Assembly (NCBI GenBank): GCA_900552465.1
Contig: URZO01000024.1
Location: forward strand, 1-44,590
DNA: 44,590 nt
Direction of reading: 5' to 3'
Source of the DNA: an uncultured Parabacteroides sp.
GTDB lineage: Bacteria > Bacteroidota > Bacteroidia > Bacteroidales > Tannerellaceae
How positions within the stretch are numbered: position 1 is the first letter of the stretch; each line of letters opens with the position of its first letter. Positions 25,921 to 35,405 of this stretch are shown in pieces. The notes under the pieces are model-generated. The model saw only the letters and a list, made by a program, of their open reading frames with translations. It was not told the DNA's origin and did no database searches. Made by a program: the position numbers and the translations under genes.

Positions 25921-26535
25921 TTATAATGCCTGGGCGAATGAAGCAAACATACAGCTCCAGGAAGTGGCGCCACTGTCGGCATAACCGATGGAACGCTCGC
26001 CGTAATTGCGGGCACGGCCGAAGTTGGCTTTCATATCGACAGTCGAAGCAGCACCGGCAAGGGCGGCTTTTGCTCCGGCTTCCAATATTTCCTTGATGTC
26101 ATCGGAAGCGCATGCCTGAATAGCATCTACGGCAGGGATCAGTGCGTCCATCATGGTCTTGTCGCCTTTCTGGGCTTTTGTCTGTTTCTGCACGTTGGCA
26201 AGGCCACCGGCAAACATGGCTTTCACTCCGGCTGCATCCAGCTCCGTTCCGGCAGCATGGTCACTCATCCCCAGGAAAAACGCACCCAGCAGGGTACTGG
26301 TAGAGCCGCTCACCTGCAGCATGACGTCGAAACCCATATCGTTCAGCATGGATTTAAACTCTGTTCCTTTCTGAGCCGTAGCAACGATGGCGGACATAGC
26401 CGTTACGATTGCCTGTCCGTGGTCGCCATCACCGATAACGGCGTCCAGTTTAGAAAATTCGTCTTCGCGTTCTTTGATGTTCTTCAAGGCGGTGTCCAGC
26501 ATCGCCTTGAAGTTCTCGATAGTCAATTGTTTCAT
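25921..26535 (-). CDS. dhaL: Dihydroxyacetone kinase subunit DhaL (ATP-binding)
   Basis: A 204-residue DhaL domain. The nucleotide/Mg motif LDAVIGDGDHG gives Asp31, Asp36 and Asp38. GDKTMMDAL and ERSIGYADSGATS are the other family blocks. The start MKQLTIENF lies 7 bp after the dhaK stop; a longer frame would reach into dhaK. It supplies ADP/ATP chemistry to DhaK. No PTS-type DhaM is present, so it may work as an ATP-dependent kinase like the fused enzymes, or with a DhaM elsewhere. Confidence 0.93.
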   Translation of the reverse strand: MKQLTIENFKAMLDTALKNIKEREDEFSKLDAVIGDGDHGQAIVTAMSAIVATAQKGTEFKSMLNDMGFDVMLQVSGSTSTLLGAFFLGMSDHAAGTELDAAGVKAMFAGGLANVQKQTKAQKGDKTMMDALIPAVDAIQACASDDIKEILEAGAKAALAGAASTVDMKANFGRARNYGERSIGYADSGATSWSCMFASFAQAL

Positions 26536-26542
26536 ATCTCGT

Positions 26543-27559
26543 TTATTTACCGATTGTTGTCCAGTAAGGTGCATCAGCACGTTTATTCTTCAGATAGTCG
26601 ATATGGTCTTCGTCGAGGATAGCCATAATCATCTGGAAACCGGCCTGTTCCTGTACGGTCAGGATTTCCTGGATGCGGCTCACGACAACCTGCAGGCCAC
26701 GAGCTTCCAATTCCTTGTAGGCTTTGCGGAAGATAATGTTCAGTTCCATGTGTGTAGTGGCTCCTACACCATTAATGATAAGCATCATCTTGTCGCCGGC
26801 CTTCGGCTGAAGCTGCTGGCAAAGCAGATCCACCATTTCGGCAGCCGTATCGTCGGCAGATACCAGCGGTTTCTGTCCGCCACCGCCTTCACCATGCTGT
26901 CCCATACCAATCTCCATAACACCGGCCGGCAGATCGGTGATCGTACCACCATTCTGCGGATGTGTACAAGAGCGCATAGCGACAGCCAGCGTTGCCACAT
27001 TCTTATTATAACGTTCAGCTATTTCAGCCAGTTCGTCCAGTGATTTGCCTTCTTCGGCGGCAGCACCCAGTATCTTATACAAAGGCACACATCCGGCCAG
27101 ACCACGGCGGTCGTCTGTGTTGGCACCGATACCGGCACTGATATCATCGTGAGTCAGCACCTGTTTCACCTTGATACCTACACGTTCTGCCAACTGGCAA
27201 GCCATGTTTGCACTCATCACGTCGCCCGAGTGGTTCAGGACAACCAACAGGATGCCGGCTTCGCGTTTCATCAGCTGCAAAGCCTGGAAAAGACGCTGTG
27301 CGCCGGGAGCAGCAAACACATCTCCCACTACGGAGCAGTCCAGCATCCCTTCGCCAACGAATCCGCTCAATGCAGGTTCATGGCCGGAACCGCCCAAAGT
27401 AACGATAGCGACCTTGTCTTCGCTCTTCGGGTTGGCACGTACTACGATGTTTTCACCTCCCAATTTAACCTGGTCAGGGTATGCCAATACATAACCTTCC
27501 AGCAATTCGGGTGTTATCTGTTCGGGATCATTTATGAATTTTGTCTTAATGTCTGACAT
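26543..27559 (-). CDS. dhaK: Dihydroxyacetone kinase subunit DhaK (ketone-binding)
   Basis: A 338-residue DhaK domain. The substrate-holding histidine is His222 (GMGQHGEGG), with His60 (GGSGHEP) and Asp113 (NHSGDVM) as the other active-site residues. The gene has a strong AGGAGG eight bases before the ATG, unusual in this genome. The enzyme covalently binds short ketoses (dihydroxyacetone, erythrulose and relatives) for phosphorylation via DhaL. Its neighbours lsrF and a VOC gene suggest a keto-sugar or dione substrate rather than plain glycerol metabolism; no glycerol dehydrogenase is near. Confidence 0.94.
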   Translation of the reverse strand: MSDIKTKFINDPEQITPELLEGYVLAYPDQVKLGGENIVVRANPKSEDKVAIVTLGGSGHEPALSGFVGEGMLDCSVVGDVFAAPGAQRLFQALQLMKREAGILLVVLNHSGDVMSANMACQLAERVGIKVKQVLTHDDISAGIGANTDDRRGLAGCVPLYKILGAAAEEGKSLDELAEIAERYNKNVATLAVAMRSCTHPQNGGTITDLPAGVMEIGMGQHGEGGGGQKPLVSADDTAAEMVDLLCQQLQPKAGDKMMLIINGVGATTHMELNIIFRKAYKELEARGLQVVVSRIQEILTVQEQAGFQMIMAILDEDHIDYLKNKRADAPYWTTIGK

Positions 27560-27592
27560 GGTATTTTCCTCCTATTCAAGTTATTTACGTTA

Positions 27593-27907
27593 TTATTTAA
27601 TCTCCATGATTTCAATGGCGATGCCTTCTTCTTCGATGAAAGCGATCGTAAGATGCTCGTCGCATACAGCCGGGCCGAAGATCACCTTTTTGCCTTTCAG
27701 CTCTTCTTCCAAGGAAGGAACAGTGTAGGCGATATGTCCCTGTTTCTGCACCAGCTCGGGCAGGCAGCTTCCTACTTCAAATTTCAGAAACTCGATACGG
27801 TTCGGGCTCTTACTGTAGTCCGTCAACCATACACTCAGGCCTTCATTATACATAGCCCCTTCTACTTTTTCTGTCGTTACGATACCGACGTGATTAAATG
27901 TTCTCAT
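27593..27907 (-). CDS. Small VOC-superfamily (glyoxalase-like) protein
   Basis: A 104-residue single VOC (beta-alpha-beta-beta-beta twice) protein. Candidate metal ligands at the canonical strand positions are His6 (NHVGIV), Glu39 (RIEFL), His58 (GHIAYTV) and Glu99 (IAIEIME), as in methylmalonyl-CoA epimerases and glyoxalases. It is encoded 33 bp before dhaK. A reasonable guess is an isomerase or epimerase acting on the alpha-hydroxyketone that DhaKL and LsrF handle, by analogy with LsrG between kinase and thiolase in the AI-2 route. That role is inference. Confidence 0.85.
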   Translation of the reverse strand: MRTFNHVGIVTTEKVEGAMYNEGLSVWLTDYSKSPNRIEFLKFEVGSCLPELVQKQGHIAYTVPSLEEELKGKKVIFGPAVCDEHLTIAFIEEEGIAIEIMEIK

Positions 27908-27971
27908 GACTAATTAATTTTAAGTGTTCGTATTATTACTCGTTGTTAATTCTATCCTTCTAAAAACATAT

Positions 27972-30407
27972 CTACTCGACTCTCTTCCATCTTCTACGTG
28001 ACAGGAAAGCCAGAACGACGACTACTCCCAAGGCCATATAAAGATAGGTGAATATGCCATTCACATTATCGTTCTGCCCATATGAATGCATCCCGCTCAG
28101 GAAATAATTGACACCGAAGAAAGTCATCAACACAGAGGCAAACGCAACAACCGACATCAGGTTGAACAACCAAAGGTTATTCCAACGTTTTACCAGATGG
28201 AGGTGAGCAACCACAGCGTATACAACCATCGTAATCAGCGCCCAGGTCTCCTTCGGGTCCCAGCCCCAGTAACGGCCCCAGGATTCGTTAGCCCAGACAG
28301 CTCCGAGGAACGTTCCGACAGTCATCAGGGCAAGTCCCACCCAAAGCGCCATCTCGTTTACAATACTCAGTTCCGTAATACGTGCCTTCAACATTTCCCC
28401 GTTCTTCTTGCCCATAATAGACATCATCACCATATTGGTCAACCCGATCAGGCAACTGATACCGAAGAAACCGTAGGCAGCCACGATAACCGCAACATGG
28501 AACATCAGCCAGGGAGATTTCAGGACAGGAACAAGCGGATTGATCTCCGGGTCCATCCAGTTCAGGCTGGACACAAAGAGAATGATACCGCCGAACAGGG
28601 TAGCCAGCGCGAAGGTGATCGTACTGCGCCGCGCGAACAACAGACCGGCCAGGACGGTCGCCCATCCTACATAGACCATCGTCTCGTATGAATTGCTCCA
28701 GGGAGCATAGCCACCGATATACCAACGCATCCCCATACCGAACATGTGGTAATGGAACACGACCAGCACACCGATACCCAGTAGCCAGGCAGTCATCTTC
28801 ATCCAGCGGCTCTGCCGGAACAGCATACCAAAAGAGAGAACCAGCAACAACCCACCCAGGATCAGATAGCCGATCTTACAATAGCGGAAGACATCCATCT
28901 TGTTGTATTTCAACTCTGCCTCCATCCGTTTAGGACTGATATCAAGTGTTTTGTTCTTTGCCTGCTGATACGTGCTGATCATCCCGACCACTTCGTCGGC
29001 TTTCGCCCAGTCGCCACTCTTCAACGCCCCCTGTACTTCACCCAGATACCATTCAAGAATACGAGATACGAACATGGAGTCCTTGCCGGCAAAGACCGAG
29101 AGGTCATCCCCAGGCGCATACCATTTATGGTTCGGATCGTTTTCCTTAGGGAAGAGATTCAGCATCTGGTGGTTCAGCAACTGGTGGACGATGTTCATCT
29201 GTTCGTCCAGTTTCATCAGGTCTTTATCGAAACGGGTACGCTGGGCCGGCATTTTATTATAGGCCTCTTCCAGCTTGTCCTGCAACTTATAATTGCCGTT
29301 ACTGTCGAAGACCTGGATATAGGCACATTCGCCGTCCGTCAGGTCATAGTAGTTTGCCAGCTCCGGATTGGACAGGGCAATAAAAGGCACCCGCATCCAC
29401 ATATCCGGCATGGCCAGAAGGCTCAACAGGAACTGGTCGGAATTCAGTTTGCCGATCTTATCCGATTTATGGAGTTTACGAAGAACCTCGGAAGAGAACG
29501 TATTGACCGGCATCATACGCCCGTTGGCCGACTGGATCGGCAGCGCGCCGAACAACTCGGCATGGGCAGGGCTTACCTGGTATTTCTGTACGGCATCCAG
29601 CATGGGAGACGCATCGCCTTTCGCTCCCGCCTGCACGGAGACAGCCAGTAAAGCGAGCAGTACGACCGTCACATTCGTCGCCCGCCGCAGTTCTTTCAAC
29701 CGGCGGCTCTGACGCATGAAACGGGAGTCTTTACCGACCAGGCTGAGGATCAAGCCGATCAGCAACAGCAGGTAACCGGTATAAGTTATATTCCGTCCGG
29801 CCACATCGCGGTTGACGGAGAGAATCGTTCCCTGTTCGTCCTGGTCGTAGGAGGCCTGGAAGAAGCGGTAACCTTTTACATCCAATATGTTATTCATAAA
29901 GATCCGCTCTTCACGGTCCTGTCCGTCGACATGGACGATCACTTCGCTCTCGTAAGACGAAGGGCTGGCGGAACCGGGATAGCGGGTTAAGGTGAATTTC
30001 TTCAGTTCAACGGAAAAAGGCAGGGTGTGATAAGTTGTGTTATCGGAAGTACGGACAGCAATCCGGTTGCTTGTCTCGCCTTCACGCAAGTGCAGGATGC
30101 CTTCCTCACCGAAAAGAAAAGAGGTGAGAGCACCCAGAAGGATGATGATAAAAGCAAAATGAGTCAGTATCAATCCCCATTTGCCGCGTTTCAGGTATTG
30201 GTGTTTGATGACTGCCGCCAGGAAGTTGACGACTAAAAGGAATTGGAGAAGGAAAAACAGCGGGGAATAATAGACCATTGCTTTGGCTGCTGCTGTACCG
30301 TGATACTTTTCAATAAAAGTGGCAACGGCCAGGCCAAAGGCATAAATCAGTAACAGGACGATCGTCGTTACAAAAGAGGAGAAAAATCGTTCGAGACTTG
30401 TTTTCAT
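27972..30407 (-). CDS. ccsBA: System II cytochrome c synthase, fused ResB-CcsA
   Basis: An 811-residue membrane protein joining ResB (N-terminal half, four spans plus a large periplasmic domain) and CcsA (C-terminal half with the haem-handling WWD motif WGRYWGWDPKETWAL near residue 710). It exports haem and attaches it to CXXCH motifs in the periplasm. A terminator and a new -7 box separate it from the giant cytochrome gene upstream. Three c-type cytochromes in this window (two in this gene set) are obvious clients. Confidence 0.95.
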   Translation of the reverse strand: MKTSLERFFSSFVTTIVLLLIYAFGLAVATFIEKYHGTAAAKAMVYYSPLFFLLQFLLVVNFLAAVIKHQYLKRGKWGLILTHFAFIIILLGALTSFLFGEEGILHLREGETSNRIAVRTSDNTTYHTLPFSVELKKFTLTRYPGSASPSSYESEVIVHVDGQDREERIFMNNILDVKGYRFFQASYDQDEQGTILSVNRDVAGRNITYTGYLLLLIGLILSLVGKDSRFMRQSRRLKELRRATNVTVVLLALLAVSVQAGAKGDASPMLDAVQKYQVSPAHAELFGALPIQSANGRMMPVNTFSSEVLRKLHKSDKIGKLNSDQFLLSLLAMPDMWMRVPFIALSNPELANYYDLTDGECAYIQVFDSNGNYKLQDKLEEAYNKMPAQRTRFDKDLMKLDEQMNIVHQLLNHQMLNLFPKENDPNHKWYAPGDDLSVFAGKDSMFVSRILEWYLGEVQGALKSGDWAKADEVVGMISTYQQAKNKTLDISPKRMEAELKYNKMDVFRYCKIGYLILGGLLLVLSFGMLFRQSRWMKMTAWLLGIGVLVVFHYHMFGMGMRWYIGGYAPWSNSYETMVYVGWATVLAGLLFARRSTITFALATLFGGIILFVSSLNWMDPEINPLVPVLKSPWLMFHVAVIVAAYGFFGISCLIGLTNMVMMSIMGKKNGEMLKARITELSIVNEMALWVGLALMTVGTFLGAVWANESWGRYWGWDPKETWALITMVVYAVVAHLHLVKRWNNLWLFNLMSVVAFASVLMTFFGVNYFLSGMHSYGQNDNVNGIFTYLYMALGVVVVLAFLSRRRWKRVE

Positions 30408-30437
30408 TTACATTATAATTAGAGTTCACAGATGCAG

Positions 30438-30445
30438 CAAATGTA
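30438..30445 (-). promoter_or_regulatory. -7 box upstream of ccsBA
   Basis: Minus-strand TACATTTG fits TAnnTTTG, giving a leader of about 24 nt to the ccsBA ATG. The -33 position reads TTC, a weak match. Confidence 0.5.
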
Positions 30446-30464
30446 CGCAGATTAATCGTGTAAT

Positions 30465-30490
30465 GAAAAAATCTGTGGCAATCTGCCACA
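30465..30490 (-). terminator. Terminator after the HzsA-related/SUMF1 gene
   Basis: The minus-strand stem TGTGGCA / TGCCACA has a 3-nt loop and is followed by GATTTTTTC. It lies 47 bp after the stop. Confidence 0.75.
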
Positions 30491-30537
30491 TCTGTGTGCT
30501 CTATTAGTTGATAGATGTTATTTATACATCTTAATTA

Positions 30538-33500
30538 TCAATCTTCAATGATCATACGGAAACCGACATTAAATACACGCTGATACGGGTAATAAGCCTT
30601 ACGGGTATAAGCTGCGGCATATTTCGGACGGTCGATATAGGAACCGCCGCGTGCCACCTTGTATTCGGATGTCTCTTTCGTCTTTTCATTATATGGATAT
30701 GATACATAATCCGAACGGGTCCATTCGGCTACATTTCCGTGCATGCTATACAGACCGAACGGATTGGCTTCGTATGCCTTACCGCCTACCTGGACAAGAT
30801 TACCGTCGTCCACGCTTTCTTCTTTCGGAAGGAAGGTGTAGTATTTGTACCACGGATTGGTCTTTGCCATCGGCTGCGGGTCTATACCGGAAACGGCAAG
30901 TAACAGCGTTGTCTTGTCAGCCAGATTGTCTTTCTTGCCGAAGTCAGTGTGCATATCGCCATACCAGAAGTCCTGGTCGCTACCGGCGCGGCAAGCCCAC
31001 TCCCACTGCGCTTCTGTCGGAAGCGTAATGTTGAGACCGGTCTTTTCGCTCAGTTTCTTGCAATACTCCATGGCGTCGTTATAGCTGACACGGATAACCG
31101 GCTGTTCCGGTTTGTTGGCCGGATAACCCTGGTTCACGTGGTCTTTCCACTGCTGATCTACAAAACGGCTGTCGTGATCCGGGAAGACTACGTTGAACTG
31201 TTCATTGGTTGTTTCCAGTTCCGCCATCCAGAAGCCTTTATCGATCTTCACCTTGGCTGTCGGATAAGCATCCGGTTCGCCACGATAGCTACCCATTACG
31301 AATTCACCGGCAGGAACACGTACGAAGTTGATCTTCACGCCCGGAGCAATTTCCACCGTTTTACGGGTTTCTGTTTCCTTCGCCAGCATTTCCTTGATAC
31401 GGTCTGCACCGAAAGGCCAGCCCTTCACCTTCACTTGCTTTTCCTTGACAGGAGCTGCTTTTTCCGGCATTTCCGGAGTGATCGGGCCTTGCTTCTTCAG
31501 ATAGTCGGCATAGTCGGCAATCTCCTTCTTCCAGTCCACACCGGCACCATGTGCATACTTGTCGGTCAAATCCTTACGGCGTTTGATCTGGTCGAATCCC
31601 TTGTAAGGAAGCATATCCAGGACGTTTGCATTGAAATAGCCCTTGTCCGGAGCATTATAGTCGATCCAGTTATAAAGCGTCTTCCATTCCTTATCTGTCA
31701 GCTTCACATTGTGATGGCCTTTCTTCAACAGGCGGACCAGCTCGCTGGTGTTCGGATGATATTCGTACGGCTGCAGGACAACCATATCGCCTTCACCACC
31801 CTGGCGATGTACATAAGGATGCAGGTTCAGATAAGACGTACCGTAACCCAACTCATCTTTCACGCCGCCACGCAGGTCGAATGCTTTACCATTGCCATTG
31901 TGACAAGCGATACATGCACGGTCAAGGATCGGCTGTACTTCCAGATCGAACGTAAAGGAACGCGTACCGCCTTCCGGCAAAGTCAATGCCGACGGAGCCT
32001 TCTGCGATGCGATCACACGTTTCGGGATAGGAATCTGATTCTGGTCTTCGTGGCAACCGATACAGGACACCACTTCACCCGGCTGGCCTGTCACCCAGCT
32101 ACGCATCCACTGGATAGCAACGCCATCCTTATCCAACGGCTGGATAGAGATCGGAGTGTTGGCCGGAGCTTTGAAAATCACGGAACCGTCTTCTTCAACG
32201 GGAACCGTACCTAACATACGTTTGATATCCCAGCCGGACTGAATGCCATGCCAGTTATGATCGGAACGGGTCTTCACATACGCATATTCGTAAGCATGCA
32301 GACGGAGAGATTTAACCGTACCGCGGGGAATACCTCTCAGGCCTTCACCTTCGTAGATATCCTGAATAAAGAAGGTCGCTTCCTTTTCATTCAGCTTCAC
32401 ACGGTCAGGAATAGCCGGAGGAGTCTTGGTGTTGCGCACCAGGATCGGGCTGATATACCCTTCACCTTCGGCCTGCATCAGGCAAGTCACATTGTCGTAA
32501 ACGTCCACCAGATAAAGTCCCCACAGTGCGTGCGGGTCTAACTTGGCTGCAACCAGGAAATATTTATCGTTCAGCGGAGTCGGTTTGATGAACTGCGGCC
32601 ATACGCCGTTTACCAACTGGTCTTTGATTTCTTCTTTGACCGGACGGTTGCGGTGAGGAATTTCCTGTACCATACCGAGCGTGCTCTTACGTCCTTTTGT
32701 CGGATCAAAGATAATCATACGGCCTGAACGGGCTACGCCGTGGTGGCCGGAGATGATGCCGACAAAGGCAGAGCCATGACCGGGCAAAGGCTGCACATCG
32801 AACGTACTGTTCGGGAACATCGCGCCGCTGCCATAGAGGGCCTTGTTCTCCGTTCCGTCCGGGTTCATGTGCATGACGATACGGGAATAGTAGTGAGTCA
32901 GGTCGGTATATTCCCAACGGGTGTACATCACGCGTCCGTTATTCATGATAACCGGATTCCAGTTGGCATCCTGGTCGAACGTCAGACGGCGCATACTCTT
33001 ATCTTTCGGGTTATACAGCACCATATTTCCTACTGCATCGGAACCGTTCACACAAGGAACACCCTGGTAACCGATATTGGAGATCGCAATCACACGGCCG
33101 TCAGGCAGGTAAGTCCCGTCATAGAACTCCAAGTCCGGCTCGTCGTTTTCCACCAACGGCTTGAAGCCGGTTCCATCTAACTTCACTTCGTAGATGTTCC
33201 AACGCTTGTCGTCCTGTGTCTGTGTGAACATCACACGGTCACCGTCCCAATGCAGCTTCAGGTCGGCAATGGAAGAACCGTTCGTCGGCTTGTAGACCTG
33301 ACGCATCTGTACGTCGCCGCGCAGATTGGAGAGTTCGACAATTTCAGCATCGAAGCCTTCGCGACCGGCCGATTCCTGGTTACTCCAGTTATTAGCCTGC
33401 GTTCCTAATGAAGGAGTCATGATCTGATGTGCCTTGGCCCCTACTTTAAAGCGGGCGGCCACAATCTTGTCGGCATCCAACAACGGGTTGGCCAGCAAGA

Positions 33501-34533
33501 TGGCACGTTTACATTCCAGCGCTTTCTTAGCATCGGCTATCGTCTGCGCGTCATCATTATAAATACCTTTAAAACCTTTCTTTTCGAGCTGTACCAATTC
33601 GTTCAGCATCGGTTCATATTTGGCAGCGTCATAACCCTTCTGCTTTTTCATATCGGCAAAGGCCAACTTGACAGCTTCCACGTTCAACCATTCCAGGTCG
33701 TTCTGCAGGTTATAGACTTCCTGCACCTTTTCGACCAGCGCAAGATACTGGTGTATCTGTGTATTGAGGTCTTTTTCACCGGCAATCTGTTTCGCTACAT
33801 TGGTGAAATAAGCACCGTCTTTCAACCGGGCGATCGCATTCTCCACTGCCTGTTTCTCGACAGAGGCGTCCGGAGTAACCAACCAGGTGTCCAGACCGTC
33901 CAGAACAGCGCCTAACATACCGATCTCCTTCGGGTATTTGGCATTCAACTCTTCCGCCACGAAAGCCGGAACAGTGTTCAATGCCTGGAAGAACACGCTT
34001 CCGCCACTCGATGTATCATCTATACCGACCTCGGCTTCAAAACGGACATATTCTCCTTTGACCGGATAGACCAGTGTGCCGTTTGCATGGCAGAAGACGC
34101 CGTGTTTATATTCCTTGCCGGCAATGAAAATCTCATGATCGTAAGCATTTGTGTTCATCTTAGGCGTCGCCCAACCGGCAACACCATATTCATAAGGAAC
34201 CTCGTCCAACCATACGGCAGTACCATCGGCCTTTATCAAACGGGCGTTTGCCCATACAGCCTGGTCGTTTTCCGTACCGTCGGGACCTCCGGCAGTCACA
34301 AGCACCAGCTTATCCAGCCCTTTCAGGTCTACCACGAAAGGTTCGGCTTTCGCCTTATGCTTCATCCAGGTAGAGATGACCGGCATTCCGGATTTCTTCA
34401 GCTTGGCTTGTAATTCCGTCTTAGCTTTGACTGAAGCATCAATCCACGTTTCCGCCTTCTTCTGCTTGGGCCCAGCGGATACCAAGACAGAAGAGGACAG
34501 AAGGAGTGATACTAATAAATAGTATTTATTCAT
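30538..34533 (-). CDS. Giant NPCBM / HzsA-related di-haem / SUMF1 fusion protein
   Basis: A 1331-residue exported protein with a signal peptide ending near residue 20. Residues 60-190 form an NPCBM-like carbohydrate-binding jelly roll (KHGVFCHANGTLVYPV). About 195-350 is helical. About 355-830 is a TolB-like propeller resembling the hydrazine-synthase alpha-subunit (HzsA-related) family. Haem motifs are CIGCH (824-828) and CIACH (874-878). About 1065-1331 is a formylglycine-generating-enzyme-like SUMF1 domain (VPAGEFVMGS, LPTEAQWEWACRAG, GLYSMHGNVAEWT, VARGGSY). The C-terminal segment where active FGE keeps its catalytic Cys pair has no Cys, so the domain is probably a binding module. It likely oxidises or binds a surface sugar-like substrate, passing electrons through its haems. 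Real hydrazine synthesis is very unlikely. Confidence 0.85.
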   Translation of the reverse strand: MNKYYLLVSLLLSSSVLVSAGPKQKKAETWIDASVKAKTELQAKLKKSGMPVISTWMKHKAKAEPFVVDLKGLDKLVLVTAGGPDGTENDQAVWANARLIKADGTAVWLDEVPYEYGVAGWATPKMNTNAYDHEIFIAGKEYKHGVFCHANGTLVYPVKGEYVRFEAEVGIDDTSSGGSVFFQALNTVPAFVAEELNAKYPKEIGMLGAVLDGLDTWLVTPDASVEKQAVENAIARLKDGAYFTNVAKQIAGEKDLNTQIHQYLALVEKVQEVYNLQNDLEWLNVEAVKLAFADMKKQKGYDAAKYEPMLNELVQLEKKGFKGIYNDDAQTIADAKKALECKRAILLANPLLDADKIVAARFKVGAKAHQIMTPSLGTQANNWSNQESAGREGFDAEIVELSNLRGDVQMRQVYKPTNGSSIADLKLHWDGDRVMFTQTQDDKRWNIYEVKLDGTGFKPLVENDEPDLEFYDGTYLPDGRVIAISNIGYQGVPCVNGSDAVGNMVLYNPKDKSMRRLTFDQDANWNPVIMNNGRVMYTRWEYTDLTHYYSRIVMHMNPDGTENKALYGSGAMFPNSTFDVQPLPGHGSAFVGIISGHHGVARSGRMIIFDPTKGRKSTLGMVQEIPHRNRPVKEEIKDQLVNGVWPQFIKPTPLNDKYFLVAAKLDPHALWGLYLVDVYDNVTCLMQAEGEGYISPILVRNTKTPPAIPDRVKLNEKEATFFIQDIYEGEGLRGIPRGTVKSLRLHAYEYAYVKTRSDHNWHGIQSGWDIKRMLGTVPVEEDGSVIFKAPANTPISIQPLDKDGVAIQWMRSWVTGQPGEVVSCIGCHEDQNQIPIPKRVIASQKAPSALTLPEGGTRSFTFDLEVQPILDRACIACHNGNGKAFDLRGGVKDELGYGTSYLNLHPYVHRQGGEGDMVVLQPYEYHPNTSELVRLLKKGHHNVKLTDKEWKTLYNWIDYNAPDKGYFNANVLDMLPYKGFDQIKRRKDLTDKYAHGAGVDWKKEIADYADYLKKQGPITPEMPEKAAPVKEKQVKVKGWPFGADRIKEMLAKETETRKTVEIAPGVKINFVRVPAGEFVMGSYRGEPDAYPTAKVKIDKGFWMAELETTNEQFNVVFPDHDSRFVDQQWKDHVNQGYPANKPEQPVIRVSYNDAMEYCKKLSEKTGLNITLPTEAQWEWACRAGSDQDFWYGDMHTDFGKKDNLADKTTLLLAVSGIDPQPMAKTNPWYKYYTFLPKEESVDDGNLVQVGGKAYEANPFGLYSMHGNVAEWTRSDYVSYPYNEKTKETSEYKVARGGSYIDRPKYAAAYTRKAYYPYQRVFNVGFRMIIED

Positions 34534-34563
34534 GTAGTAAATTATAAGGTGGTATTACTTATA

Positions 34564-35325
34564 TTATAGCGCAGCTTTCGGGTTGGTGAAGCGCAAGCCG
34601 TCGTTATCGTGATAGCATGCCCATTCATCAACAATAGCACCTTCAGGACCAGCCATCATAAAGTGGAATGTTTCCAGTTTTTTCAGGCGAAGAACATCAC
34701 CGACATTCTGAACCACGAAGTTCTTGCTCTTGATAGCGCCGTGAGTGGCAGGAATAGCCGGAGCGTTGGGGGTTGCGTCTCCTATTTCAGAGAAGTTATA
34801 TACCCATCCTTTTTCTACCATCCAGGACTCGTGTTTAGCCGGGAATTTAGTTTTTACATGAGCATGCTCGGGGATCATCTGTCCCGGAAGCAGATAGATT
34901 GCATGAGCAAAGTAGCCATATTCTGCGTCATTAACCCAGAAGATACCGCCCATACCTACGTTTTCAAAATCACCCAGACCGAAATCTGTTACCCACATGT
35001 CTTTAGCCATCAACTCGGTGTAAGGAACACCATAGAAAGCAAACATGTCTTTCATTGCCTCTGTGGCAACATCCTGTTGGAACTTGCCGTCTTTGTAGAA
35101 GTCGGCATTTGTGTACTTCTTTGAATACTTCATTTCTTTTTTATTTTTACAGTTAGCATTGTTTCCACATTCATTCTCACAATCGCTTCCGCACTGTTCA
35201 GTGCATTGCCCCTTCCCTGCCGCAGCGCAACAGGTAGCTTCGCCAGTAGATGTTTTGCCGGTACATGCAGCCATAGAGAGCAGCAGCGCTCCCATAGCCG
35301 TTAATTTCATCAGATTCTTTTTCAT
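34564..35325 (-). CDS. Cys-rich cupin lipoprotein, D-lyxose-isomerase-like
   Basis: A 253-residue lipoprotein (lipobox LSMAAC, Cys21). Directly after the anchor comes a 40-residue spacer with seven more cysteines (positions 32, 33, 41, 45, 49, 53 and 59). The folded part has a cupin with His154 and His156 (IPEHAHVKTKFP), Glu166 (HESWMVEKGW) and His221 (LETFHFMMAG), the ligand pattern of D-lyxose ketol-isomerase-type cupins. An export signal on such a cupin is unusual. The gene lies 30 bp before the giant cytochrome gene, so they are probably co-transcribed and act together in the envelope. Isomerase activity is a guess. Confidence 0.8.
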   Translation of the reverse strand: MKKNLMKLTAMGALLLSMAACTGKTSTGEATCCAAAGKGQCTEQCGSDCENECGNNANCKNKKEMKYSKKYTNADFYKDGKFQQDVATEAMKDMFAFYGVPYTELMAKDMWVTDFGLGDFENVGMGGIFWVNDAEYGYFAHAIYLLPGQMIPEHAHVKTKFPAKHESWMVEKGWVYNFSEIGDATPNAPAIPATHGAIKSKNFVVQNVGDVLRLKKLETFHFMMAGPEGAIVDEWACYHDNDGLRFTNPKAAL

Positions 35326-35405
35326 TTCTTTCTTTTGTTTATTTAGTTAGTAATATTTGTTATCCTCTCTGCATCCATTTTTTGTATCCATACTATCAAG
35401 TACTT

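Noticed and set aside
30949..32214. A 421-codon plus-strand open frame inside the giant cytochrome gene
   Set aside because: It is antisense to the conserved haem and SUMF1 regions, with no domain, leader or ribosome site of its own.
30538..34533. True hydrazine synthase subunit
   Set aside because: Only the alpha-like domain is suggested. No beta/gamma subunits or anammox genes are present and the host is a gut-type fermenter. The similarity is to the broad HzsA-related family.
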